Made by a program: the position numbers and the translations under genes
Assembly: GCA_020637445.1 (NCBI GenBank)
Contig: JACJVZ010000001.1
Coordinates: 682,001-746,000, forward strand
Length of the DNA: 64,000 bases
From: Calditrichota bacterium
GTDB lineage: Bacteria; Electryoneota; RPQS01
Direction: 5' to 3'
The notes under the pieces: model-generated
Seen by the model: only the letters and a program-made list of their open reading frames with translations
The model's database searches: none
What the model was told of the DNA's origin: nothing
Shown here: piece by piece, positions 9,087 to 17,113 of the stretch
How positions within the stretch are numbered: the stretch's first letter is position 1
Layout: the number at the start of each line of letters is the position of its first letter

Positions 9087-10253
9087 TTAGAAGTACGCAG
9101 CAATTCCGGTCAAATCTTCACCGATGATCAACGTGTGAATATCAAACGTTCCTTCGTACGTGTTAACCGATTCGAGGTTAGCCATATGGCGGAAGGTCTG
9201 ATACTCGTTTGAAATTCCGTTTGCGCCAAGTACGTCGCGGCCCACGCGCGCGATGTTTAACGCCGATCCGACGTTGTTACGTTTAGCCATCGACACATGC
9301 TGCGGACGGAGCTTGCCTTCGGCCTTAAGCTGTCCGAGACGGTAGACCAAGAACTGATCCTTCGTGATTTCAGTCGCCATCCAGGCGAGCTTGTTTTGCA
9401 CAAGCTGGAAACTTGCAATCGGCTTGTCGAATTGAATGCGCGACTTGCTGTATTGCAAAACCTCATCGAACACGGCCATCGCCGCGCCCGTCGCGCCCCA
9501 TGCGATACCGTAGCGCGCTTGTGTCAGGCACGACAACGGACCTTTCAACCCGGTCACACCGGGGAGGATGTTTTCTTTGGGGATTTCGACGTCTTCAAGA
9601 ATCAAGTCCGAGGTGACGCTTGCGCGCAGGGAGAACTTGTTCTTGATCTCTGGAGCCGAGAAGCCCTTGCGGTCCGTCTCTACGATGAAGCCGCGCACCA
9701 CGCCGTCGAGCTTCGCCCAGACAATCGCGACGTCGGAAATCGTACCGTTGGTGATCCATGCCTTGCTTCCGTTTAGCAGGTAGTGCGAGCCTTTGTCTTC
9801 GGCGCGGGTGAGCATGCCTCCGGGGTTCGAGCCGAAATCCGGTTCCGTCAATCCGAAGCAGCCGATCTTTTCCCCCGCTCCCAGCTTGGGAAGCCAGTAG
9901 TCTTTCTGTTCCTCACTTCCAAAAGCAAAGATGGGGTACATGACGAGGCTTGTCTGCACGGAGACAAACGACCGCAGTCCGGAGTCACCCCGTTCCAGCT
10001 CTTGATTTATCAGTCCATAGGCCACCGGGCCGAGATTCGCGCAACCGTATTTTTCAGGATAGGGCGCGCCCAGAAATCCTAATTCCGCGGCGGGCTTCAC
10101 GAGTTCCTTAGGGAAGCGACCTTCCGAATTACACTTTTCAATCACCGGCATCAAATTATCGGTCACGAATTCGCGCACGGTGTCGCGCACAAGCCGTTCT
10201 TCTTCGGTCAGCAAATCATCCAGATGATAATAATCGAGCGCCTGATAGGCCAT
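9087..10253 (-). CDS. acyl-CoA dehydrogenase, glutaryl-CoA dehydrogenase-like
   Basis: A 388-residue FAD acyl-CoA dehydrogenase. GCFGLTEPDFGSNPGG and KAWITNG form the flavin and substrate core, and the catalytic base is Glu near residue 367 in NTYEGTFD. The C-terminal IHTLIIGEDLTGI and the overall pattern are closest to glutaryl-CoA dehydrogenases, which oxidise and decarboxylate glutaryl-CoA from lysine or tryptophan breakdown. The frame is open 39 codons further upstream, but the ATG at 10253 is preceded by AAGGAG at ideal spacing, so that start is chosen. It would feed electrons to ETF and the ETF-QO at 3.2 kb. The stop is 2 bases from the convergent methyltransferase gene. Confidence 0.92.
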   Translation of the reverse strand: MAYQALDYYHLDDLLTEEERLVRDTVREFVTDNLMPVIEKCNSEGRFPKELVKPAAELGFLGAPYPEKYGCANLGPVAYGLINQELERGDSGLRSFVSVQTSLVMYPIFAFGSEEQKDYWLPKLGAGEKIGCFGLTEPDFGSNPGGMLTRAEDKGSHYLLNGSKAWITNGTISDVAIVWAKLDGVVRGFIVETDRKGFSAPEIKNKFSLRASVTSDLILEDVEIPKENILPGVTGLKGPLSCLTQARYGIAWGATGAAMAVFDEVLQYSKSRIQFDKPIASFQLVQNKLAWMATEITKDQFLVYRLGQLKAEGKLRPQHVSMAKRNNVGSALNIARVGRDVLGANGISNEYQTFRHMANLESVNTYEGTFDIHTLIIGEDLTGIAAYF

Positions 10254-10275
10254 ATGTGTCTCCTTGTGACAAGAT

Positions 10276-11049
10276 ATGCCTGAAGATACCCAAACTGCGC
10301 CAAAGAAGCAATCCTCTTTGTGGGAAATCCCGGCCACGTGGGAGGATGTAAGAGGTGGAATTTCAAGCACATCTGACGGGATAGTGGCTTGGGGTAGGGC
10401 AACAGAACGCGATATTCAGATAAATCGAGTAAGATTTGCCGAGTCCATCGGAATCAGGCCTGAATCGGTTGTGACCCTCGAGCAAGTCCACGGGGCAGAC
10501 AATGTCCGTGTTTTTCAAAAAGACACCGGCTCCGGATTTCTTGACCCTGCGACTCGACTCCCTGCCACAGACGGTTCTTTCACTTCGGAGTCAGGTCTTG
10601 TCTTGATGACTTCACACGCCGACTGCGCACCGATATTTCTTTATCTTCCCTCGAAACATGCGATTGGGCTTGTGCACGCCGGGTGGCGCGGTACCCTCGC
10701 GGGCATTGCAGCAGGTGCTGCACGCAAGCTCTGCCGCGAGTTTGATGCGAACCCGGAAGATATCTATATCGCAGTAGGTCCGATGATATCCACGGTCTCC
10801 TATGAGGTCGGCGCAGACGTCGCGGCTGAATTTGTCCGCGAATTTGGCGAAACAGTAGTTGCAAAGGTGCAAGGCAAATCGTACCTTGATGTTTTTGCGG
10901 CCATCATCGTCGACTTGCTTAGAGCAGGAGTGAAGTCGGCAAGATTCTGTCCCCGTCCGCCCAATACGTTTTCCGATCCCCGCTGGAGCTCTTTTCGACG
11001 AGATGGCGACCAGGCCGGCGGGATGTTAGCATATTTTAGGTTACTATAA
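10276..11049 (+). CDS. pgeF: PgeF/YfiH (LACC1-type) multi-copper-fold purine nucleoside phosphorylase family protein
   Basis: Members of this family were once called polyphenol oxidases or laccases; known homologues act on purine nucleosides (adenosine deaminase / phosphorylase), and YfiH is also linked to peptidoglycan editing. The 257-residue protein shows LEQVHGAD, the metal-site HADC (about 114-117), HAGWRGT (about 134-140) and a GPMISTVSYEV segment, all in family order. The usual final cysteine-serine motif is altered to RFCPRPPNTFSDPRW. Only 22 bases separate its ATG from the divergent dehydrogenase start. A TTG at 10318 is an alternative start, and no good ribosome-binding site decides. 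Confidence 0.85.
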   Translation: MPEDTQTAPKKQSSLWEIPATWEDVRGGISSTSDGIVAWGRATERDIQINRVRFAESIGIRPESVVTLEQVHGADNVRVFQKDTGSGFLDPATRLPATDGSFTSESGLVLMTSHADCAPIFLYLPSKHAIGLVHAGWRGTLAGIAAGAARKLCREFDANPEDIYIAVGPMISTVSYEVGADVAAEFVREFGETVVAKVQGKSYLDVFAAIIVDLLRAGVKSARFCPRPPNTFSDPRWSSFRRDGDQAGGMLAYFRLL

Positions 11050-11118
11050 CTGGCGCTAGAGAGCGCAAAACCGTTCAATTGAAAACTGCCTTTTGGTCTT
11101 AGAACCACAGGAAAAGCT

Positions 11119-12525
11119 ATGAAGAAGAAAGAAACCACCGAGAAAGACGCCAAGAAGGTTGCCCGGAAAAAGGCAACAAAGCCGGGCCGCACCGTAATGG
11201 TAGGTTCGGGTATGATGGGTACCGGACTGGATGCAGCAGAAGCCTTTAGCCCCCGTACCGAGGGTTTGCAACCGACGACTGCATTTGAAAATGCTATGAA
11301 GCAGTTTGACCAGGCTGCCGCATTGCTCAAGCTGACCGCAAGCCAAACCGCCATGATTAAGCAGCCGCGAAAGTGCGTGGAAGTGACATTGCCGATCCGC
11401 ATGGACGACGGCACAATTCAGACTTTCACTGGATATCGTGTGCAGCACAATATCGCGCGCGGACCGGCCAAGGGCGGCGTGCGTTACCATCCGGACGTCA
11501 ATCTTGATGAAGTCAAGGCGCTTGCTTTCTGGATGACTTTCAAATGTGCTGTCGCGAATATTCCGATGGGCGGCGGTAAGGGCGGCATCATCGTGGACCC
11601 GAAAAAACTTTCTTTGGGTGAATTGGAACGACTCTCGCGTCGCTATTTCTCCGAGCTTGAAGACATGTTCGGCCCCGACCGCGACGTTCCCGCTCCGGAC
11701 GTGAACACGAATCCTCAGGTCATGGCATGGTTCATGGATACTTACTCCATGCACAAGCGTGACACTCTGCCCGCCGTTGTGACCGGCAAGCCGATTGAAA
11801 TCGGAGGCAGCCGCGGTCGTGTTTTGGCCACAGCCATGGGATTGCTCTTCGCGGTTCGCCGCGCCATTGCAGCGCACGGAGAGAAGATGGAAGGCCAGAC
11901 GGTTGCCGTTCAAGGTTTTGGCAACGTCGGCGGCAATGCCGCATGGCTTTTGCACAAAGACGGATGTAAAATCATCGCGATTTCTGATCAATACGGTGCC
12001 TACCACAATCCGGACGGGATTGATGTTTCAGCGGCCATGAAGTATTCGGAGCAGCATGGCGGACTCAAGAAGTTTGAATCCTCCAAGCTCGCCAAGAAGA
12101 TGGAAAATCCGGCCGATTTGCTCGAACTAAAAGTCGACATCCTTGCTCCATGTGCGTTGGAACTGGTCATCACCGGCAAGAACGCAAACAAGATCAAGGC
12201 TCGTTATGTTGCAGAAGGCGCAAATGGACCGCTCGATGCACATGCAGATGATGTCTTGAACAAAAAGGGTATCTTCGTGATCCCCGATATTCTCTGTAAC
12301 GCTGGCGGCGTAATTGTCAGTTACTTTGAATGGGTGCAAAACCGCATGGGCTACTACTGGCCGGTTGAGCGAGTGGATCAGGAGCTTGAAATTGCGATGA
12401 ACACCGCATTTGATTCAGTGTACGACACGTATTTGAAGTATAACTGTTCAATGCGTGTTGCGGCCTTCGTACTCTCAATTAGCCGCGTGTCACACGCGTC
12501 CGAAATGCGCGGTTTGTACGCCTAA
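11119..12525 (+). CDS. glutamate dehydrogenase (Glu/Leu/Phe/Val family)
   Basis: A 468-residue NAD(P)-dependent oxidative deaminase interconverting glutamate and 2-oxoglutarate plus ammonia. The substrate domain has GPAKGGVRYHP (about 115-125) and the catalytic-lysine region FKCAVANIPMGGGKGG. The Rossmann domain has GFGNVGG near residue 267. The C-terminal region with ILCNAGGVIVSYFEWVQN is typical. The protein carries an unusual N-terminal extension of about 50 residues, very rich in Lys, Arg and Thr and then Gly-rich, before the conserved domain. An AGGAAAAG sequence lies 4-5 bases before the ATG. Cofactor preference is not decided. Confidence 0.92.
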   Translation: MKKKETTEKDAKKVARKKATKPGRTVMVGSGMMGTGLDAAEAFSPRTEGLQPTTAFENAMKQFDQAAALLKLTASQTAMIKQPRKCVEVTLPIRMDDGTIQTFTGYRVQHNIARGPAKGGVRYHPDVNLDEVKALAFWMTFKCAVANIPMGGGKGGIIVDPKKLSLGELERLSRRYFSELEDMFGPDRDVPAPDVNTNPQVMAWFMDTYSMHKRDTLPAVVTGKPIEIGGSRGRVLATAMGLLFAVRRAIAAHGEKMEGQTVAVQGFGNVGGNAAWLLHKDGCKIIAISDQYGAYHNPDGIDVSAAMKYSEQHGGLKKFESSKLAKKMENPADLLELKVDILAPCALELVITGKNANKIKARYVAEGANGPLDAHADDVLNKKGIFVIPDILCNAGGVIVSYFEWVQNRMGYYWPVERVDQELEIAMNTAFDSVYDTYLKYNCSMRVAAFVLSISRVSHASEMRGLYA

Positions 12526-12527
12526 TT

Positions 12528-13205
12528 GTGAGCAAAACGGAGCGAATCGGAACTCTGTTACCTTCCGAGTTCGACGCGCTGATTGTCGCTAACGGCAGCC
12601 TGCCGAACAGGGAACTTCTCCTTCAAGCGGTGGGCCGGAGTCGGCACATTGTTGCTGTCGATGGTGGAATCCGCCACCTACGTGGAATAAACATTCCGCC
12701 TGACATCGTTATTGGTGATCTCGATAGTGCCGCACATGAAGACATCACGTGGGCTCGCCGCCGGCGAGCCCACGTTCTTTTTCGGGAGAGTCAGGAGTCG
12801 TCGGACATTGACAAAGTGCTCGCACTATGCAAGCAACGGAAGTGGCGGACCGTCGCAGTCGCGGCAATTGAAGGCAGCAGGCCGGATCATTTCCTTTATG
12901 GCATCAGCAAGGTCATCTCGACTCCGGGACTGACGACGACATTTCTCTTTCGCCGTGCCGTTGGACTGACGATGAAGGGCCGGTCTTCACGGGAAGTCGT
13001 GCTGCGAAAAAACTCCGTCTTCTCTTGGATCGCGATGGATAGCGCGACTGGAGTTACCTTAACCGGGGCAAAATGGCCGTTGCGCAATGCCGCACTTAGT
13101 GTCGATGCACGACAAAGCTTGTCGAATACGTCGCTTGGCGGCGTCGTTTCCTTTTCACAGCGCTCGGGAAAATCCCTGATCATCATTCCTATTGGCAAAG
13201 TATGA
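12528..13205 (+). CDS. thiamine pyrophosphokinase
   Basis: This 225-residue enzyme transfers pyrophosphate from ATP to thiamine to make thiamine diphosphate. The catalytic-domain motifs are in order: VAVDGG (about 44-46), IGDLDS (about 62-66) and SSDIDK (about 89-94), followed by the smaller beta-sandwich thiamine-binding domain with a serine-rich end. The start is a GTG two bases after the gdh stop, and the stop overlaps the ATG of the next gene. An exceptional feature is a perfect 14-base inverted repeat with a T-rich tail inside the coding sequence at 12747-12782 (listed separately). Confidence 0.9.
   Translation: MSKTERIGTLLPSEFDALIVANGSLPNRELLLQAVGRSRHIVAVDGGIRHLRGINIPPDIVIGDLDSAAHEDITWARRRRAHVLFRESQESSDIDKVLALCKQRKWRTVAVAAIEGSRPDHFLYGISKVISTPGLTTTFLFRRAVGLTMKGRSSREVVLRKNSVFSWIAMDSATGVTLTGAKWPLRNAALSVDARQSLSNTSLGGVVSFSQRSGKSLIIIPIGKV
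12747..12782 (+). terminator. terminator-like hairpin inside the thiamine pyrophosphokinase gene
   Basis: Arms 12747-12760 and 12762-12775 are a perfect 14-base inverted repeat (ACGTGGGCTCGCCG) around one central C, followed by TCTTTTT. In coding terms it spans a Trp-Ala-Arg-Arg-Arg-Arg-Ala-His stretch. Such a GC-rich stem plus T tract fits an intrinsic terminator, but being intragenic its function is uncertain. Confidence 0.35.
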
Positions 13206-16039
13206 AAATCCTGTTTACGTATGTTACATTGGTCATCGTTTCGGTATTCGCATCGCATGCGGTGGCCGCGGAACCCGGCAAACTTATCGAAGACGCTTTA
13301 GGACGGTTTGGCTTGACGTCGTCGGCCTTCGAATCCGACCGAATTTGGGCGGAAGACGATACATTCTTGCTGGATGAGATCAGATTTGCTCTCAGGTCAC
13401 CGCTGAACGCGCGAGAGGTAGCTTTTCAAGCGGCAGGGTACGCTCCCAAAACTCTGGACGAGCTAACCAATTTCCCTAAGATTGCCGCTCTCCTTAATGT
13501 GAATCTGCCGGACGCAGTTTATGCGGACATCGATTCGCAATTGTCTAATTCGCCGAAGGGAAATCCGCTCGAACCTTTGCAAAGCGCACTTTCGCTTGCT
13601 GAAGGGTATCGCAAACAAGCGTTCGATTCTTTGTCGCCAGATCAGAGACAAGCGTTGCTGCTGTCTATTCCCCTATGGTTCGAAGATGAAGATACGCCCG
13701 CGGACGACAGTCTGAAAGGTTCGCTTTATCGCGCGTTCGGGATCGAAGCGGACACGAGTCAAGACGTAACAAGTGACAGCGTGTTGACGCTGCTCGCTCG
13801 GGTGAATCGCAATGCTCTTGCAGCAGCAGGATATGCGTTTTTACGAGGAGTAGCCGAGATGGCGGCGCATGAACCAGAATTTCCCGTTCCGACACCAAAG
13901 AAAGGGAAGGGAGAGCCGCCTGTCTCCGGGGTAGAAGGAGAAGTGCTGTTTTATCAGGACTCTCCGCTTGGGCGTATTGTTGTCGGCGGCAAGGGGCCCA
14001 ATCGCTTTACGGAAGAGTTTGCGGTGATCATTGATTTGGGAGGAGATGACAAGTACGTAGCGCGCTGTGCGTCCGCCGTTGGCGGCATCAGACGTTCGAC
14101 ATCCGTTGTCATCGACTACGGAGGAGATGATTTTTACGCTCCCGCAGGTTGGCTTTCGCAGTCTTGTGCCATCCTCGGATTGTCCGCTTTGGTAGATCTT
14201 GCCGGCGATGACACATATCGCGCCGGAGCGTTTTCGCAGTCCGCCGCGTTTTGCGGAGTTTCGTTATTGTGGGACGCTTCGGGTGATGATCTATACACAG
14301 CGAGTTGGTTTACACAGGCCGCTGCGGTCTGTGGAGTCGCGTTGTTCACGGATGGACAGGGGCGCGACTTGTATGACGGCGCCGGTTACGGGCAAGCGTT
14401 CGCATCTACTTTCGGATTTGCGGCGCTGAACGACCTGGAGGGCAACGACGTCTATCGCTCAGGCGGATTGGTCAAACACGAACCGCTAAGACCTGAAGAC
14501 TATCGATCTTTGTCTCAGGGTTTTGCAACCGGCGCCCGTCCCCGTGGTGGCGGCGGATATGCGATACTTCATGATTTTGGAGGCAACGATTTTTATGACG
14601 CTGAGATATTCGCGCAAGGCGTCGGATATTGGTATTCGCTTGGCGCATTAATCGACGAAGCCGGAAATGACAGCTACAGCGCTACACAATATGCGCAAGG
14701 CTCCGGAATCCACTTGGCGTGCGGAGTGCTTGAGGACGCCAGCGGCGACGACCGCTACACGGCACGTTTCGGCCCCAGCCAAGGCGCGGCACATGATCTG
14801 GCAGTTGGAATGCTTTGTGACGGCTCCGGCGACGACTATTATACGGTATCAGGCGGGCAAGGAATGGCGATCACAAACAGCGCGGCCATATTCGTGGATA
14901 TGCAAGGCAACGATTTGTATGCGAACACAGAACCAACCGCGTCATTGGGCGGAACGCGTCCGGCACGGAGTTTTGGCAATCTCGCACTTTTCGTTGACGG
15001 TGAAGGAAAGGATATTTATCCGGGCAGCGAGGCTGCCGACTCATCAGTCTGGTTCCGCGACGAGTACGGATACGGTGTTGACATTGCTTTTGACAGCACG
15101 CGACCGCGAGAAACTCTAGTAGAAGTCGTGTTGGTCCCAGAAGATACGACACGCTCTTTGGAGGACTTGTTCAAAGACGCGTCCGAATGGGAAGTCACGG
15201 ACAATAGAACGAAAGTCAGACGCGCGAGATTGGCTTTGAAAGCTATCGGAAAGCGCGCGGTCGATTGGGTAGGGGAAAACAAACTCGCAACGAACAGTGG
15301 ACTTGAGCGCCGCGCGATCGTCGAATTATTCAAAGAGTATCCGTCGGACGCGCTGCCGTACTTAAGAACGATGTTTGAAGGTTCAAATCCGGACGGTCGG
15401 CGAACAGCCGCTTCGACTGTCGCAGAGATGAAAGCGACAGAAGCCGCGAGCTGGCTTGAAGCGAAACTCGAAGATCCCTCTTACGAAAATCTGCGTCCGA
15501 CAATCCTTCGTACGTTTGGTGAGATTAACGCAGTGGGTACTATCCCCACATTGCGGAAGTACGCGGCGAGCAAATCTGAACGGGAACGCCTTGCTGCTGT
15601 GGTTTCATTGGGGAAAATGAAAAGCGCGGACGGCTATCCCGAGCTCTTCGGTGCCTTAAGCGACAGTCTGTTTACGGTGCGCAGCGCCGCAGTCTACGCG
15701 CTTGCGGATCAACCGCCGCAAGTGATTGCCGAAATGCAGAATTCTGCAGCAGGCAACAGAGACCCTGCATTTGTCGAACAGATACTCTTAACGCTTCCGA
15801 TGCTCGCGGACAAATGGAAATCGGATCCGGCCACCGAATCATCCGTGAAATCTATTGCTCCGATAACCAAAATGTATTTGGAGTTTCCCGACCCTCGAGT
15901 GCAGGGCGCTGCATTGCTCGCGGCGGCCGCTGCTTTCGACGACAAGTCATTCGACAAACTCAGAAAACGATTCGGCGAGTCCGACAATCCCATTCTGTTA
16001 GCGCGTTGGAAGCAAGCCGAAGCGCGACGCAAGAAATAG
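13202..16039 (+). CDS. secreted GDD-Y repeat (predicted beta-solenoid) protein with C-terminal HEAT-like repeats
   Basis: A 945-residue exported protein of unknown function. Residues 1-23 form a signal peptide (hydrophobic core, cleavage near AVAAEP). An alpha-helical N-terminal domain of about 220 residues follows, with a SPDQRQ-type helical segment and a Lys/Pro linker. About 12 tandem units of 25-28 residues come next (about 274-612), each with a hydrophobic strand, Asp, two residues, G-(D/N)-D-x-Tyr, then a Ser/Ala/Gly-Gln-Gly turn and a Gly. They recall RTX-like or parallel beta-helix repeats and could bind calcium. The last 270 residues are HEAT-like helical repeats (ERLAAVVSLGKM, VRSAAVYALAD). 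Its ATG overlaps the upstream stop. No sorting domain or enzyme motif is seen. Confidence 0.75.
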   Translation: MKILFTYVTLVIVSVFASHAVAAEPGKLIEDALGRFGLTSSAFESDRIWAEDDTFLLDEIRFALRSPLNAREVAFQAAGYAPKTLDELTNFPKIAALLNVNLPDAVYADIDSQLSNSPKGNPLEPLQSALSLAEGYRKQAFDSLSPDQRQALLLSIPLWFEDEDTPADDSLKGSLYRAFGIEADTSQDVTSDSVLTLLARVNRNALAAAGYAFLRGVAEMAAHEPEFPVPTPKKGKGEPPVSGVEGEVLFYQDSPLGRIVVGGKGPNRFTEEFAVIIDLGGDDKYVARCASAVGGIRRSTSVVIDYGGDDFYAPAGWLSQSCAILGLSALVDLAGDDTYRAGAFSQSAAFCGVSLLWDASGDDLYTASWFTQAAAVCGVALFTDGQGRDLYDGAGYGQAFASTFGFAALNDLEGNDVYRSGGLVKHEPLRPEDYRSLSQGFATGARPRGGGGYAILHDFGGNDFYDAEIFAQGVGYWYSLGALIDEAGNDSYSATQYAQGSGIHLACGVLEDASGDDRYTARFGPSQGAAHDLAVGMLCDGSGDDYYTVSGGQGMAITNSAAIFVDMQGNDLYANTEPTASLGGTRPARSFGNLALFVDGEGKDIYPGSEAADSSVWFRDEYGYGVDIAFDSTRPRETLVEVVLVPEDTTRSLEDLFKDASEWEVTDNRTKVRRARLALKAIGKRAVDWVGENKLATNSGLERRAIVELFKEYPSDALPYLRTMFEGSNPDGRRTAASTVAEMKATEAASWLEAKLEDPSYENLRPTILRTFGEINAVGTIPTLRKYAASKSERERLAAVVSLGKMKSADGYPELFGALSDSLFTVRSAAVYALADQPPQVIAEMQNSAAGNRDPAFVEQILLTLPMLADKWKSDPATESSVKSIAPITKMYLEFPDPRVQGAALLAAAAAFDDKSFDKLRKRFGESDNPILLARWKQAEARRKK
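14020..15035 (+). repeat. about 12 tandem GDD-x-Y protein repeats
   Basis: Units of 25-28 codons with the core D-x-x-G-(D/N)-D-x-Y recur about 12 times: GGDDKY, GGDDFY, AGDDTY, SGDDLY, QGRDLY, EGNDVY, GGNDFY, AGNDSY, SGDDRY, SGDDYY, QGNDLY, EGKDIY. Unit 6 carries an insertion of about 20 residues. DNA identity between units is low, so the array is old and kept by protein-level selection. Confidence 0.75.
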
Positions 16040-16048
16040 GAACAAATT

Positions 16049-17113
16049 ATGTCAAAAAACTTCTACGTTGATTTGCTGCGCGAATTGTCAGATGCGTTCG
16101 GGCCGTCCGGCCATGAAGACGACGTTCGCGCCTTGATTCGGAAAACAATTGGTCCGTGGGTGTCCGATATTCGCGAAGACGCGTTGGGCAATTTGATTGC
16201 ATTCAGGCCCGGTAAGAACGGAAAACGATTGATGCTCGATGCGCACACGGATGAGATCGGAATTATGGTGCGCCACATAGACTCTCGCGGCTTTTTGCGA
16301 TTCGCGACCATCGGTGGCTGGGACGACCGCATGTTTCCGGGGCACCGAGTTATGTTCAAATCGCGCGCGGGGAATTTCTATTACGGCGTGATCGGAATGA
16401 CTCCGCCGCACGTCTTGCCTCCGGCACAGCGTGAAAAGGCCATTCTTGCCGAAGACTACTTCATTGACATCGGCGCAGACTCCCTTGAAGAAGCGGAAGC
16501 GCTCGGTGCCGCCATTGGCGATCCTGGCACATTGGCCTATCCTTTTCGAGAAATGAAAAAGGATGTCTTCAATGGCAAGGCGTTTGATGACCGCGTGGGA
16601 TGTCTGACAGTAATTTCTCTTCTGAAGGCACTCCATGAAGGCGAGACCAAGACGGAAATGGACGTGTATGCAAACTTTGCCACGAGCGAGGAAGTCGGGT
16701 TGCGCGGAGCAGGTCCGGCGGCATTCGGGATTGACCCGCACGTGGCCATAGCATTTGAAGGTACAATTGGATCGGATTTTCCGGGAGTTCCGGAAGAAAA
16801 ACGGCCCTGCGCACAACGCAAAGGGCCGGTGATTACGATTGCCGATAAGTCGGTTCTCGTGCCGCGCCGCATGGTCAATTTGATGACTGAATGTGCGCAG
16901 CAGACAGGAGTTCCGTATCAATACAAAATGCCGCTCTATGGCGGCACAAATGCTGGTTCGATTCACACGACGCGCGCCGGAATCCTGTCGGGATGTATCG
17001 CAACTCCTTGTCGCTACATTCACTCACCGAATACGACGTTGTACTGGCCGGACTTTGAGAACACTCTCAAACTCGCCAAGCGTGTCGTCGAGCGTGCTCA
17101 CGAACTCGCTTAA
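16049..17113 (+). CDS. M42 family metallo-aminopeptidase
   Basis: A 354-residue di-zinc or di-cobalt aminopeptidase of the M42 family (glutamyl aminopeptidase / FrvX / TET type), normally a large cytosolic dodecamer trimming peptides. Metal and catalytic motifs are present in order: DAHTDEIG (about 63-70), FDDRVGC (about 179-185), SEEVGLRG with the catalytic and ligand glutamates (about 213-220), AIAFEGT, and a C-terminal YGGTNAG followed by CRYIHSP with the last histidine ligand. It follows the repeat gene by 9 bases. Its TAA stop overlaps the convergent esterase stop within a TTAA, so no terminator separates them. Confidence 0.92.
   Translation: MSKNFYVDLLRELSDAFGPSGHEDDVRALIRKTIGPWVSDIREDALGNLIAFRPGKNGKRLMLDAHTDEIGIMVRHIDSRGFLRFATIGGWDDRMFPGHRVMFKSRAGNFYYGVIGMTPPHVLPPAQREKAILAEDYFIDIGADSLEEAEALGAAIGDPGTLAYPFREMKKDVFNGKAFDDRVGCLTVISLLKALHEGETKTEMDVYANFATSEEVGLRGAGPAAFGIDPHVAIAFEGTIGSDFPGVPEEKRPCAQRKGPVITIADKSVLVPRRMVNLMTECAQQTGVPYQYKMPLYGGTNAGSIHTTRAGILSGCIATPCRYIHSPNTTLYWPDFENTLKLAKRVVERAHELA

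Noticed and set aside
11050..11118. Promoter for glutamate dehydrogenase
   Set aside because: TTGAAA near 11086 has no acceptable -10 at the right distance.
11056..12006. 316-residue open frame antisense to glutamate dehydrogenase
   Set aside because: Shadow of a clear enzyme gene; Arg/His-rich composition and no recognisable motif.
16088..17023. 311-residue open frame antisense to the M42 aminopeptidase
   Set aside because: It mirrors a well-conserved gene, has no family features, and arises from strong codon bias in the sense gene.
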